Counted from the first letter of the stretch, positions 36,094 to 45,097 are shown. The stretch: 64,000 bases of DNA from PALSA-243 sp963743705 (GCA_963743705.1 CAVUQS010000020.1:237879-301878), one strand, 5' to 3'. Notes: a model not told the origin generated them from the sequence alone. Made by a program: numbers and translations.

Positions 36094-37032
36094 TTACCGG
36101 ATCGTGGTCAAAATGACAGCGGATGCTGCGCCGCTGGCGAGAATCGTCTTTTCAATGGCGGCGAGCGTCACGCGCACGCCGGTGGCGTCGGGGATATAGA
36201 GAATGTCATCCGCCTGCAGCGGCGTGTCGGGCTGCTTGCGGTCCATCGTCTTTTTCAGTTCGACCGGTATTTCATGTTTCGCGCCATCCGTTCCGCGGCG
36301 ATAAATGTAAGCCATGCGGTTGATGTTCGGCCCCAAGCCCTCGGCATACGCCAGCGCCTTCAGCACCGTTTCGCCGCTTTCATCGCGAAAAGGAAACGAA
36401 CCCGGCTTCTTAACATTGCCAACGACGAAGATGTGTCCCGCTTCCGGCACCCGGATGTCTTCGCCGCCGGTCAGACGCACGTTCAGGGCGGGGTCGGCGT
36501 GGTCGATGAGAGCTCTTACGGAAATCCGCTGGATGAGCCCAGGTTTGCCGTCGATCGCGGGGTGGCTCAATAGAATCTCGCTGCCGGCGTCCGCCGAGAG
36601 CCCTTCCGCGCGCGCCAGCGCGTCCAGCAGAGTTACTTCGCCCGCCGCCTGAAACACAACGGGGCGCCTCACCGCGCCAATCACGCTCACCGGGCGGCTA
36701 TGATATTCGCCCACGGTAACGGTGACGTAAGGGTCGGCGATCAAGCCGGCGTCTTTCAGCGCGGCCGCGATCGCCGTCTCCAGCTCCGCCGGAAGCAATC
36801 CCGCGGCTTTCACCGGTTGTATGAGCATGGGCAAACGGATCGCGCCTTCCGGACTGACGCGGACGGTGCGCGTGAATTCCGGAGCGTCGTAAACAGTAAT
36901 GGCCAGCAGATCGTTGGCGCCGATGCGCTCAATCGGCAGGTTCCCCCCGGCTTCCGCCAAAGAAGGGTTTGTTGGGGTCTGTCCGTAGGTCAATCCGCCC
37001 AGAGAAACCAGTGCTAACGCGAATAACTTCAT
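36094..37032 (-). CDS. Outer-membrane polysaccharide export protein (Wza-like)
   Basis: 312 residues with signal peptide (LFALALVSLGGLTYG), a Poly_export domain (IGANDLLAITVYDAPEFTRT, VSPEGAIRLPM, VTVTVGEYHSRPVSVIGAV) and SLBB-type domains (ILYIPDATG, GHIFVVGNVKKPGSF). No lipobox Cys is apparent. It would form the export channel. It is the first gene of the long minus-strand locus; its promoter must lie in the 77 bp shared with the divergent phosphatase gene. Confidence 0.93.
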   Translation of the reverse strand: MKLFALALVSLGGLTYGQTPTNPSLAEAGGNLPIERIGANDLLAITVYDAPEFTRTVRVSPEGAIRLPMLIQPVKAAGLLPAELETAIAAALKDAGLIADPYVTVTVGEYHSRPVSVIGAVRRPVVFQAAGEVTLLDALARAEGLSADAGSEILLSHPAIDGKPGLIQRISVRALIDHADPALNVRLTGGEDIRVPEAGHIFVVGNVKKPGSFPFRDESGETVLKALAYAEGLGPNINRMAYIYRRGTDGAKHEIPVELKKTMDRKQPDTPLQADDILYIPDATGVRVTLAAIEKTILASGAASAVILTTIR

Positions 37033-37097
37033 GCGTCATCCATCGGTGGCGACCCCAGGAAACTTTAGGCGGCGTGCGGCGCAAATTCGCCGCGCTT

Positions 37098-37103
37098 TAT
37101 AAT
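37098..37103 (+). promoter_or_regulatory. TATAAT -10 element before the PHP phosphatase gene
   Basis: TATAAT lies six bases before the GTG start at 37110, the same arrangement as at gatB. No clear -35 is visible. The transcript would be leaderless. Confidence 0.35.
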
Positions 37104-37109
37104 GTCGGC

Positions 37110-37859
37110 GTGGTCGATATTCACAGCCATATCCTGCCAGGAATCGACGATGGCGCCCGCACGCTCGAGGAATCCGTCGCCATGGCTCGCATGGCGGCCG
37201 CTGCCGGGACTACGGATATCGTCGCCACGCCGCACGCCAATAACCGTTATGTCTACGACGACGCCGTCGTCGACGCCAAACTAGCCGAACTGCAGCAGGC
37301 GGTTGGCGGCGCGATCCGCATTCATCGTGGATGCGATTTCCACCTGACTCCGGAAAATATTCGCGACGCTTTGGCCGTGCCAGCACGCTTTTCCATCGCG
37401 GGGCGCGGCTACCTGCTGGTGGAATTTGCCGATCATTCCGTGCCCGAAACCGCGCGCGATATTTTTCGCAAAATGCTAGGCGTGGGCCTGCGGCCAGTGG
37501 TCACGCACCCGGAACGGAATCCGCTGCTGCGTGACCGTCTAGAATTAGTCGAGTTATGGGTGGACCAAGGATGCTTCGTTCAAGTGACTGCGCTTTCAGT
37601 GCTGGGCCGATTCGGCAAGAGCGCCAAGGAAGCAGCCGACCGCCTGCTGAATAGCTCGCTGGTGCACTTCCTCGCCAGCGACGCGCACGATTGTAAGCAT
37701 CGCACGCCGGCCCTCGACGAAGCCTGGAATCACGTTGCTAAGGAATTCGGCGAGCGGGCAGCGCGTAGTCTGCTCCAAACCAATCCCGCCGCGGCTCTGG
37801 CGGGCGGCCCGGTGGAACGCGTGCGCGTCAACGCTCGCCGCAAATGGTTCGGGCTCTAA
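37110..37859 (+). CDS. PHP-type tyrosine-protein phosphatase (CpsB/YwqE-like)
   Basis: 249 residues from the GTG at 37110, where the conserved domain begins (VDIHSHILPGIDDG). Metal-binding motifs of the PHP fold are visible: H-S-H, ATPHANNRY, a THPERNPLL motif and ASDAHD. CpsB-type enzymes dephosphorylate the tyrosine tail of BY-kinases. Its divergent placement next to the wza/wzc genes supports control of the Wzc-like kinase. Confidence 0.9.
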   Translation: MVDIHSHILPGIDDGARTLEESVAMARMAAAAGTTDIVATPHANNRYVYDDAVVDAKLAELQQAVGGAIRIHRGCDFHLTPENIRDALAVPARFSIAGRGYLLVEFADHSVPETARDIFRKMLGVGLRPVVTHPERNPLLRDRLELVELWVDQGCFVQVTALSVLGRFGKSAKEAADRLLNSSLVHFLASDAHDCKHRTPALDEAWNHVAKEFGERAARSLLQTNPAAALAGGPVERVRVNARRKWFGL

Positions 37860-37880
37860 GCCGATTACGCCGAAGCCAAC

Positions 37881-38177
37881 TTACCGCCAGTAGCCCCGGC
37901 GGAAGCGCCATCGGTTGCCCGAGCGGCCCCAGGCAGGCGCCACCCAAACGCGGCCCGGGCGAGGCGGACGCTGCCAGGTCCCCGGCACCCACGCCCAGCT
38001 CGAGCCCCGCAGATCGTAGAAGCCTTCCGTCCACACGTAACCAGGGCCAGGCGCATAGCCAACCACGCCGTAGCGCGGCGCAGGCGGCCCGGCGGCTACG
38101 ACAAACGTCCCGCCCGCACATCCTGTCAAAATTACACCCGCCAGAACAAAAACGCCGGCCAGAATTCTGTGTTTCAT
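37881..38177 (-). CDS. Small lipoprotein with WxxGxW-type repeats
   Basis: 98 residues from the ATG at 38177 (AAGGA upstream). A type II signal ends in the lipobox LTGC. The mature part is Trp/Gly/Tyr-rich (YVWTEGFYDLRGSSWAWVPG, WVAPAWGRSGNRWRFRRGYW), matching the WxxGxW repeat group of envelope lipoproteins. Function is unknown. Confidence 0.8.
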   Translation of the reverse strand: MKHRILAGVFVLAGVILTGCAGGTFVVAAGPPAPRYGVVGYAPGPGYVWTEGFYDLRGSSWAWVPGTWQRPPRPGRVWVAPAWGRSGNRWRFRRGYWR

Positions 38178-38308
38178 TTTCCTTCTCCTCCAAACTGAAA
38201 AACGCGGTTCATTAGTGATGCGTTGCGCCACGTGAACTCGCCTTAACGTTAGGGCCCCTTAATGCGCGCTACTGCTTTTTGAGGCAATTTTTGCGCCACA
38301 ATGGAACC

Positions 38309-38782
38309 GTGCCGGGAATAAGCGAACTGCATGTCAACGGGTCGCCGAGGCGGATTGATGCCGACCCCGCTCGTTCCCTACTCAGCGTTTTGCGTGACGA
38401 CCTCGATCTCACCGGAACGAAATTCGGCTGCGGCGAAGGACAGTGCGCGGCGTGTACCGTGCTGATCGATGGGCAGCCCACCAAATCGTGTCTCACGAGA
38501 GTCGGTAGCGTCGCCGGCAAGCGCATCGTCACCATCGAAGGTCTGGCCGCTGGCGGAAAGCTTCACCCGGTGCAGGAGGCTTTCCTCGAAGCGGACGCGC
38601 TACAGTGCGGCTGGTGCACGCCCGGGATGATTCTCGGCGCTGTAGGTCTGCTCGCCCGCTTCCCGAATCCCACCGACGCCGATATCGTCAGCGGCATGGA
38701 TGGCCACGTCTGCCGCTGCGGAACTTACTCGCGCATCATGACCGCGATTCACTCGGCCGCGCGGAAAGGCGTGCGCCCATGA
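38309..38782 (+). CDS. iorA: Molybdenum hydroxylase, [2Fe-2S] small subunit (IorA-like)
   Basis: 157 residues from the GTG at 38309. Two iron-sulfur clusters are shown by CGEGQCAACTV plus a following Cys (KSCLTR), and CGWCTPGM with CRCGTY. The size and motif order fit the small subunit of isoquinoline 1-oxidoreductase / aldehyde-type xanthine dehydrogenase relatives. It passes electrons from the molybdopterin subunit encoded next, with which it overlaps by ATGA. The true substrate is unknown. Confidence 0.9.
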   Translation: MPGISELHVNGSPRRIDADPARSLLSVLRDDLDLTGTKFGCGEGQCAACTVLIDGQPTKSCLTRVGSVAGKRIVTIEGLAAGGKLHPVQEAFLEADALQCGWCTPGMILGAVGLLARFPNPTDADIVSGMDGHVCRCGTYSRIMTAIHSAARKGVRP

Positions 38783-40779
38783 GGCGGCGCGATTTCTTCT
38801 CCGTGATGGGCGGCGGCATCGTCGTAATGCTCATCGCCGACGATGCGGATGCCCAGGAATCGGGCGGCGGCGCGCGCCGCGGCATGCGCGAGGCCTTCCC
38901 GGAGCAGGTGAGCGCATGGCTGCACATCGGCGAAGCGGGCGCGATCACTGTCTACACAGGCAAGGTCGAAGTCGGTCAGAACGCGCGCACGTCGCTGACG
39001 CAGGCCGTGGCCGAGGAACTGCGCGCGCCCATGGCTTCTATCGTGATGGTGATGGGCGATACCGCGCTCACGCCCTACGACATGGGTACGTTCGGCAGTC
39101 GCACCACGCCCACCATGTGGCCGCAGATGCGAAAGGCCGCCTCGGCCGCCCGTGAAATGCTCATCGATCTGGCAGCGAAGAAATGGGGCGTGGACCGCGC
39201 TTCCATCTCCGTGGCGCATGGCCGCGTCGCGGCAGGCGCTCGATCCGCCAACTTCGGGGAGTTAACGCACGGAGAAAAGCTGGAAAAGGCGATTCCCGCC
39301 AGCGTGCCGTTGGAGGCGCCGTCGGAATGGAAGATCGCCGGAACTTCGGCCGCCAAGGTGAACGGCCGTGAGATCGTGACGGGCGCTCACCGCTACTCCT
39401 TCGATATGCGCCGCCCCGGCATGCTCTATGGCAAAGTGCTGCGGCCGGAATCGTTTGGCGCCAGACTCGTGTCTCTCGACGCTTCCGCCGCGGAAGCCAT
39501 GCCGGGCGTCAAAGTGACTCGCGACGGCGATTTCGCCGGTTTGACGGCTCCCGACCCCTTCACAGCCGAGAAAGCTCTCGCCGCGCTCAAGGCGCAATGG
39601 AAATCCATCGCTGGGCAACCCAACAGCCGCAACGTTTTTGAGTATTTCCGCAGTCAGGAACCGCAGCCCGCGCGATCCGCACAGACGCAAGCCTACACCG
39701 TCGCTTACATCGCGCACGTTCCGCTCGAACCGCGCGCCGCCGTAGCCGAATGGACGCCAGACGGCAAACTGACCGTCTGGACCGGCACGCAGCGCCCCTT
39801 CGGAGTGCGCAGCGAACTCGCTGCGAAGTTCGGCCTCGCCGAGGAAAAAGTGCGCGTCATCATGCCGGACACCGGCTCCGGCTATGGTGGCAAACACGAA
39901 GGTGACGCCGCGATGGAAGCCGCGATTCTCGCCAAAGCCGTGGGCTTCCCCGTCAAACGCAACTGGACGCGCGAAGAGGAAATGACTTGGGCGTATTTCC
40001 GTCCCGGCGGCTTGATCGAAGTCTCCGGCAAAACAGCGCCCGACGGAACGCTCACCGCGTGGGAGTTTCACAACTACAATTCCGGAGCCTCCGGTCTCAA
40101 CACGCCCTACGAAGTCGCCTCCAAACACGAGCAGTATCACAACGTGAAATCGCCGCTGCGGCAAGGTTCCTACCGCGGCCTCGCTGCGACGGCCAATCAC
40201 TTCGTGCGCGAGTCTTACATGGATGAGCTAGCGCACTCACTTGGTATGGACCCGCTCGATTTCCGCCTGAAGAACGCACGCGATGAGCGCCTGCGCAACG
40301 TGATCGTGGCGGCGGCCGACAAGTTCGGCTGGAAGTCGCGCAAGAAGACCGCGGGCCGCGGATTCGGCATCGCCGCGGGATTCGAAAAAGCCGGCTACGT
40401 CGCCACGTGCGCCGAAATCGCAGTCACGCCGAAAGGTGTCAAGGTGGTCCGCACTACGACGTCGTTCGAATGCGGCGCCATCGTCAATCCGGAGCACCTG
40501 CGCAACCAGGTGGAAGGCGCGGTGGCCATGGGCATCGGCGGCGCCCTCTTCGAGCACATCGATTTTGAGGACGGCAAGATCCTCACCAATCGCTTATCGA
40601 AATACCGCGTGCCGCGCTTCTCGGATATGCCCGTGATCGAGAGCGTGTTGCTCGACCGCAAAGACATCCCTTCCGCCGGCGCCGGCGAAACGCCAATCGT
40701 GGGTGTTGCTCCAGCCATCGGCAATGCGATTTTCGACGCCACCGGCGAGCGCAAACGGTCGCTGCCGATGATGGCGTAG
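38779..40779 (+). CDS. iorB: Molybdenum hydroxylase, molybdopterin-binding large subunit (IorB-like)
   Basis: 666 residues from the ATG at 38779, which overlaps the small-subunit stop. The N-terminus RRRDFFSVMGGGIVV looks like a Tat signal, so the enzyme is probably exported to the periplasm. Cofactor-binding motifs: GKVEVGQN, FGSRTTPTMWPQM, GSGYGGKHEGDAAMEAA, QGSYRGLAATAN and the C-terminal GAGETPIVGVAPAIGNA with the catalytic Glu. Typical IorB proteins run 700-750 residues; this one is somewhat short. Probably oxidises an N-heterocycle or aldehyde; substrate unknown. Confidence 0.9.
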   Translation: MRRRDFFSVMGGGIVVMLIADDADAQESGGGARRGMREAFPEQVSAWLHIGEAGAITVYTGKVEVGQNARTSLTQAVAEELRAPMASIVMVMGDTALTPYDMGTFGSRTTPTMWPQMRKAASAAREMLIDLAAKKWGVDRASISVAHGRVAAGARSANFGELTHGEKLEKAIPASVPLEAPSEWKIAGTSAAKVNGREIVTGAHRYSFDMRRPGMLYGKVLRPESFGARLVSLDASAAEAMPGVKVTRDGDFAGLTAPDPFTAEKALAALKAQWKSIAGQPNSRNVFEYFRSQEPQPARSAQTQAYTVAYIAHVPLEPRAAVAEWTPDGKLTVWTGTQRPFGVRSELAAKFGLAEEKVRVIMPDTGSGYGGKHEGDAAMEAAILAKAVGFPVKRNWTREEEMTWAYFRPGGLIEVSGKTAPDGTLTAWEFHNYNSGASGLNTPYEVASKHEQYHNVKSPLRQGSYRGLAATANHFVRESYMDELAHSLGMDPLDFRLKNARDERLRNVIVAAADKFGWKSRKKTAGRGFGIAAGFEKAGYVATCAEIAVTPKGVKVVRTTTSFECGAIVNPEHLRNQVEGAVAMGIGGALFEHIDFEDGKILTNRLSKYRVPRFSDMPVIESVLLDRKDIPSAGAGETPIVGVAPAIGNAIFDATGERKRSLPMMA

Positions 40780-40834
40780 CCGGCGGCGCCCCTTCCCGCA
40801 TCACACCAGAAAGGGAAGCGGCGAGACGCCATGG

Positions 40835-41191
40835 TCACGCCAGACGCGGAGCGCGCTTTTTCGCGCTTGTCTTTGCATTCATTTCCTTGCGTAGTTTCCA
40901 GGCGGCCCGTAGGGCGCCTGTGAGCACGTCCTCGTTCGCCGCGGCGAGGCGAATGTGGGTATGCCCCAGCTTTCCCCATCCGCTCGGATTAGCCAGGAAA
41001 ATCTCCGGCGCCTCTTCTACAAAGGCAGCCTGCTGCTCCGGCGTGAGCATCAGGTTTCCGTAGCCCTGCGCTTGCGAGGCCAGGGTGGCGAATCTTCTGC
41101 CCCCCACGCGAAAGGCGGGCAACCCCACGTGCGAGTCCTCTTCCACGCCCTCCAGGCTGAGAGCGATCCTCCGGAAATCTGCTGGTGTCAT
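40835..41191 (-). CDS. MmcQ/YjbR-family protein
   Basis: 118 residues from the ATG at 41191. It begins TPADFRRIALSLEGVEEDSH and has FRVGGRRFATLA, LTPEQQAAFVEEAPEIF and GWGKLGHTHIRL, the normal pattern for the YjbR double-wing DNA-binding-like fold. The biochemical role of the family is not established. The lysine/arginine-rich end (KTSAKKRAPRLA) may help bind nucleic acid. Confidence 0.85.
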   Translation of the reverse strand: MTPADFRRIALSLEGVEEDSHVGLPAFRVGGRRFATLASQAQGYGNLMLTPEQQAAFVEEAPEIFLANPSGWGKLGHTHIRLAAANEDVLTGALRAAWKLRKEMNAKTSAKKRAPRLA

Positions 41192-41284
41192 TGCGCGACT
41201 CGACGCCACGATACCATGACGGCCCCAGCGTCGCGACTGCCCCCCGCCGTCCGGGCTCCCGGCCGTGATCCGGCGGTCCAGCGC

Positions 41285-41290
41285 TATAAT
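41285..41290 (+). promoter_or_regulatory. TATAAT -10 element before the small gene at 41299
   Basis: TATAAT lies eight bases before the ATG at 41299, the same layout as at gatB and the PHP phosphatase gene. Confidence 0.3.
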
Positions 41291-41298
41291 CGGCGCTA

Positions 41299-41606
41299 AT
41301 GATTCCCGCGGAACGAGGGGTTGCAATCTGTTATCAGCGCAGGGAGAACCTTTCTCGGAAACAGCTGCGCTTCTTCGACGCCTTGATCGCCAAGCTCCGG
41401 AGTTCCGGATTTAGCGTAAGATCCCGATCCGCCGGGTACGGACAGGGGCCAAGGTGCCAACGGACCTTGGGGGCGTAAAGTACATTGGTCTCGATGGCCG
41501 GGACGCAGTCGGCTCTGTCGAAGCGTCGCTAAGGACGAACATCGAAAGGATTCTTGGCGCCAGGGCATCCGGCCCCCACGTCGACGCCGCTAGTCCGCAG
41601 GCGTAA
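41299..41606 (+). pseudogene. Small gene of unknown function with one frameshift
   Basis: The ATG at 41299 opens a frame beginning MIPAERGVAICYQRRENLSR that stops at 41478. From about 41414 the neighbouring frame reads KIPIRRVRTGAKVPTDLGGV, then KYIGLDGRDAVGSVEAS, and stops at 41606. Adding one base after AGCGT (about 41410) joins the two into a ~102-residue protein-like sequence with normal high-GC codon use. The rest of the 41192-41658 interval, a 467-bp stretch between recognised genes, shows only the -10-like element. I do not recognise the family. Confidence 0.45.
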
Positions 41607-41658
41607 GATCTGCTTCTGATCGGTTAGCGTGCCGATGTCAGTATTCGCAACGCGAGGC

Positions 41659-44600
41659 CTAACGCCCTCTCCTGATATACCGATTCGCCGCCCCCGGCGT
41701 TGGCACATTACTAGCCGCCTGCGCCCCACTCTCATGCGCCCGGGTCAACGCCGCACTTAGCGTGATGCCGGTCCCAGACACCTGCGCCCCACCCGCGTGC
41801 GCCGAAGCCAGCGGCGCAGCCACGGTAATCGTCGCCCCACCGCCACGACCGCCTCTGCCGCCGCCGGTGGTCGAGACCACAACCGCCGTCTCGGCATTCG
41901 TGCCGCTGTCGATGGTGATACTTTGCCCCGCGCTAAAGCCAATCGCGCTGCCGACAGGAATAACAGTCGCGCCCACCGAAGTCCCCGCGCCCGCTGTAGT
42001 CGCCCCCGCCGTGCCAACCGTCGCGATGACCGCCGTTTCCATGTTCGCTCCGGTATCAATCAGAATCGTCTGCCCCGCGCCAAAATCCGCCACGTTGGCG
42101 ACTTTGATATTCGTCGCGCCCGCGGCCGCAGCAGCCAGGAGAGTCGTGGCGGGCTGCGTCAGGAAATCGGCGCAATTGCTGTCGGTGTCGGCGCCGTCCG
42201 GGAAGCGGCCCGCACTCCGATTGGGCGCCCTGGCCGCAGCGGCCGGACCGAAGCCGCCGGCCGGGCCCGGCGAAGGCGCGCGGCAGCCACTCTGCCCCGA
42301 TCCGGAAGCCGCTTGGTAACCTTCGGCTGCCCACGGGTCCACCAGGAGGCCGTAGTTGAGGCTGTCCACCACCAGGCCGGCCGCGTCGCGCAGCACCATG
42401 CTGCCCGCGCCGGGTGAAAGCGCCGGGCCGCCGAACCACTGGTTGGGCGCAGGCGTGCCCTGGTAACCAGCGGTCGTGACTGCGGCGTCACGCACCACCG
42501 CGTCGACCGCATGGTCCTTGGTCAGCGGGCTGTCCAGCGTGACGCCCGTGCCCAGCGGCTGCACGGGCTCGTTGCTCGAATGCACAAACGCCGTCTCCGG
42601 CGCGAAGGTGATCCCCGTTCCCTGATTGCTAAACGGAAGGTTGGCCGCATGTTGGAACTTCAGCGGAGCGGCCAGGTCGAGGCCCGTTCCCGGCTCCACC
42701 ACACCCTCGCGGGCGAAATGTGCCTGCGCGAGTGCCGGCGTAAAGTCGACGCTCGCGCCCGCTGGATTCGCGTCGCCCACAGCGGTGATCGTAACCGTTT
42801 CCTTGTTCGCGGGCGTGCCGACATTCAGCTTGCCCCCCACCGCAAAACCATTCACGCTGCGGACTCGGATATTGGTCGCGCCCGCGCTCGCATTCGCCGT
42901 GAGTCCCGTCCGCATCGCCTGCGTGCCGGCGCGTGTTACCGTGACGGTCTCAATCCCATGGCCCACGCTGTCAATGTCCAACCGGATTTTGTCGCCGGCC
43001 GAGATGTTAGCGACGGACGTCACCTTGATGTTGGTTGCGCCGGCCGGCGCGTCCGCGCCCAGGAAGGCTTGCGTGCCCGGCTTGCCGATCGCCGTGACCG
43101 TGGCCACCTCATACCGCTCTGTGCTTCTCGCGACCGCCGGGTACGTGGCGCCGTAGCCGAGCGCGATCTTCTCGCCCACCACGAAGTTCGCCACGCTCGT
43201 CACCGGCACTTTGTTCGAGCCGGCCGGAATCGTCATCACCGGGCCCTCGGGCAATGGTTGCCACAGCGTCGTACTGTTGCCCGCCGCCGTCCCGACGCTT
43301 TTAAGCTTGCGCGTCTCCACCCCTGCGCCGGTATCGATCGCGATCGTATCGCCGGCCGACATGCCCGCCGTGCTGCGGAGGTAGACGGTCGCATCGCCCT
43401 TGCGCGCGGGAGCTGTCAGCCCTGAGTTAGAGAGTCCGAGCAGGTAGAAGCCGTGGGACGCGAGCTTCGTCCCCGCCGGAATCTTCACCGGCGAGAAGAT
43501 GGCCTGCTGCGTCGAGTGCTCGGTCAGAGTCCAGTTGGAAAGGTCGGCGTCTTTGGCCCCGGCGTTGTAGAGCTCGATGAACGAGTTCGTCGAGTCGGCG
43601 GAACCTTCGCTTACGCGGAATTCGTTGATCTTCACCGGGCTGACATTTCGCACCTTCTCGGCCGTTATTTCGGATTGCTTCCGGCCGCCCGCCGGGTTTG
43701 TCCACCGCGCGTTGCCCACTAAATCGCCGTTGAAGGCCGCTGGCCCCGAGGTCACCTGGAAGGTCGCGCTCACGCTCGCACCCGGCCGAACCGGGTCGGC
43801 GAACGTCATCGACGTCTTGGCGCCGCCCGCAACCACCGCGCTCCACTGCTTGGGCGCGGAGATGCTCAGCTCGACCCCCGCCACGGGCGCACCCGTGGTA
43901 TTCGTGAACGTCACCGTGGCGTCCTGCGAGGAGCCCGGCGAGAACGTCTGCAGCCCGGGCGGGGTGGCAGTTGCCGATGCCGGAGCCAGGCTCAACCGCG
44001 GCACGTCGTATTTCGCAGCCACGACGTTAGCCTGCACCAGTCGGTCGGTGGCGTCCGTGGGGAAGGTGCCGGCGGCCGTCATCGCGCCTTCGTAGAAAGT
44101 ACCCTGCGAGCCGACGCTGTTGTCGCCGCCGTTGCCCAGCAGGATCGCTCCCTGCTTGCGCATCGGGTCGTAGCTGGGGTCGACGCGCGGTCCGCTGAAC
44201 ATCACCGAGAGCGCGCCCTGCTGCGCGTCGCCGCCCATCGAGGTCCAGTGGTGCGGTTCGCCCTTGGCCATCGCGGTCACGAATCGCCAGTTTATGTTCG
44301 GCAGTTCTGGACAGCCTTTGGATGGGTCCCGGTTGACGCAACCCACCAGGTTGTTCTCCTGGTCGGTCATGATCCACGGGCCGGGAGGCGGCCCGTGATA
44401 CCAGGCGCCGGCGCTCCCGTAGTAGGTGGTCTCCATGGTGCCGTTATCGTCGTCGCGGCTGTCGATCTCGGCGTTGCCGTAGTCGAAGCAGCAGCCCGAG
44501 TTGTAGTGGTGGCCGTTGATGACCCAATACTGCCCTTCCGCTTGGTCGTCGACCGCGGTGCCCCTCGGGTTGTCGTTCCGTATGCCCATGCCCGGCTCGA

Positions 44601-45096
44601 TGAACAGGCCGTAAGCTTTGTGGCCCATGATCGTAATCGGCGCCATGTCAGCCACCGGCACGTTGTTGAACCCGCCCATCGCCGGGCCGCTGAATCCGCC
44701 GCGCGGCGCTTGGGTGAGGTCGTTGTGCTTCGGCGATTGATCGTAAACGGTAGTGATCCAGCAGTACGTATTGGCGCAGAACGCGTCCTGCGCGGCCGCG
44801 TTGGCGTACCCGCCCGCATCCGGCGCCGGCAACGCAACAGGCTGTACCACTCCAATGTTCAGCGTCTTCCCGTCCGATTGGCGCAGCACCTGATAGAGCG
44901 GCCCGTTGTAGAAGGCATACAGCGCGCGCGTCGTGCTGTGCGCGGCCACGCACGGGTCGCCGGCAGCAGCGTAGATATCGCATGGACCCTGCGGCCGCGC
45001 CGGAGCTGGCTCGGCCGGCGTGGCCATCATGAACGTGGCGCCAACCGGCGTAAGCGCCAGCCCCAGCATCACCACAAGATCGATTCTCGTTTTCAT
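41659..45096 (-). CDS. Secreted GH54 arabinofuranosidase-like multidomain protein
   Basis: 1145 residues from the ATG at 45096. A signal peptide is followed by a GH54 alpha-L-arabinofuranosidase catalytic domain (about 35-365: GPCDIYAAAGDPCVAAHSTT, CCFDYGNAE). By analogy with fungal AbfB the nucleophile is the Glu of WIMTDQENN (~247) and the acid/base the Asp of GNGGDNSVGSQG (~325). A NEW3-like domain (~380-480) follows. A lamin-tail-like domain starts with VKINEFRVSEGS (~488) but is split by two blocks of repeats with the core AGATNIKV-x-SV...G-x-x-I-x-I-D...ET, at ~565-880 and ~985-1125; the final lamin-tail strand VPTPGAANR is at the very end. No arabinan-binding CBM42 is seen. It starts one base after the encapsulin stop. 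Confidence 0.85.
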   Translation of the reverse strand: MKTRIDLVVMLGLALTPVGATFMMATPAEPAPARPQGPCDIYAAAGDPCVAAHSTTRALYAFYNGPLYQVLRQSDGKTLNIGVVQPVALPAPDAGGYANAAAQDAFCANTYCWITTVYDQSPKHNDLTQAPRGGFSGPAMGGFNNVPVADMAPITIMGHKAYGLFIEPGMGIRNDNPRGTAVDDQAEGQYWVINGHHYNSGCCFDYGNAEIDSRDDDNGTMETTYYGSAGAWYHGPPPGPWIMTDQENNLVGCVNRDPSKGCPELPNINWRFVTAMAKGEPHHWTSMGGDAQQGALSVMFSGPRVDPSYDPMRKQGAILLGNGGDNSVGSQGTFYEGAMTAAGTFPTDATDRLVQANVVAAKYDVPRLSLAPASATATPPGLQTFSPGSSQDATVTFTNTTGAPVAGVELSISAPKQWSAVVAGGAKTSMTFADPVRPGASVSATFQVTSGPAAFNGDLVGNARWTNPAGGRKQSEITAEKVRNVSPVKINEFRVSEGSADSTNSFIELYNAGAKDADLSNWTLTEHSTQQAIFSPVKIPAGTKLASHGFYLLGLSNSGLTAPARKGDATVYLRSTAGMSAGDTIAIDTGAGVETRKLKSVGTAAGNSTTLWQPLPEGPVMTIPAGSNKVPVTSVANFVVGEKIALGYGATYPAVARSTERYEVATVTAIGKPGTQAFLGADAPAGATNIKVTSVANISAGDKIRLDIDSVGHGIETVTVTRAGTQAMRTGLTANASAGATNIRVRSVNGFAVGGKLNVGTPANKETVTITAVGDANPAGASVDFTPALAQAHFAREGVVEPGTGLDLAAPLKFQHAANLPFSNQGTGITFAPETAFVHSSNEPVQPLGTGVTLDSPLTKDHAVDAVVRDAAVTTAGYQGTPAPNQWFGGPALSPGAGSMVLRDAAGLVVDSLNYGLLVDPWAAEGYQAASGSGQSGCRAPSPGPAGGFGPAAAARAPNRSAGRFPDGADTDSNCADFLTQPATTLLAAAAAGATNIKVANVADFGAGQTILIDTGANMETAVIATVGTAGATTAGAGTSVGATVIPVGSAIGFSAGQSITIDSGTNAETAVVVSTTGGGRGGRGGGATITVAAPLASAHAGGAQVSGTGITLSAALTRAHESGAQAASNVPTPGAANRYIRRGR

Positions 45097-45097
45097 G

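Noticed and set aside
39262..40200. Long open frame antisense to iorB
   Set aside because: A codon-bias shadow in high-GC DNA; the sense strand carries clear molybdenum-hydroxylase motifs.
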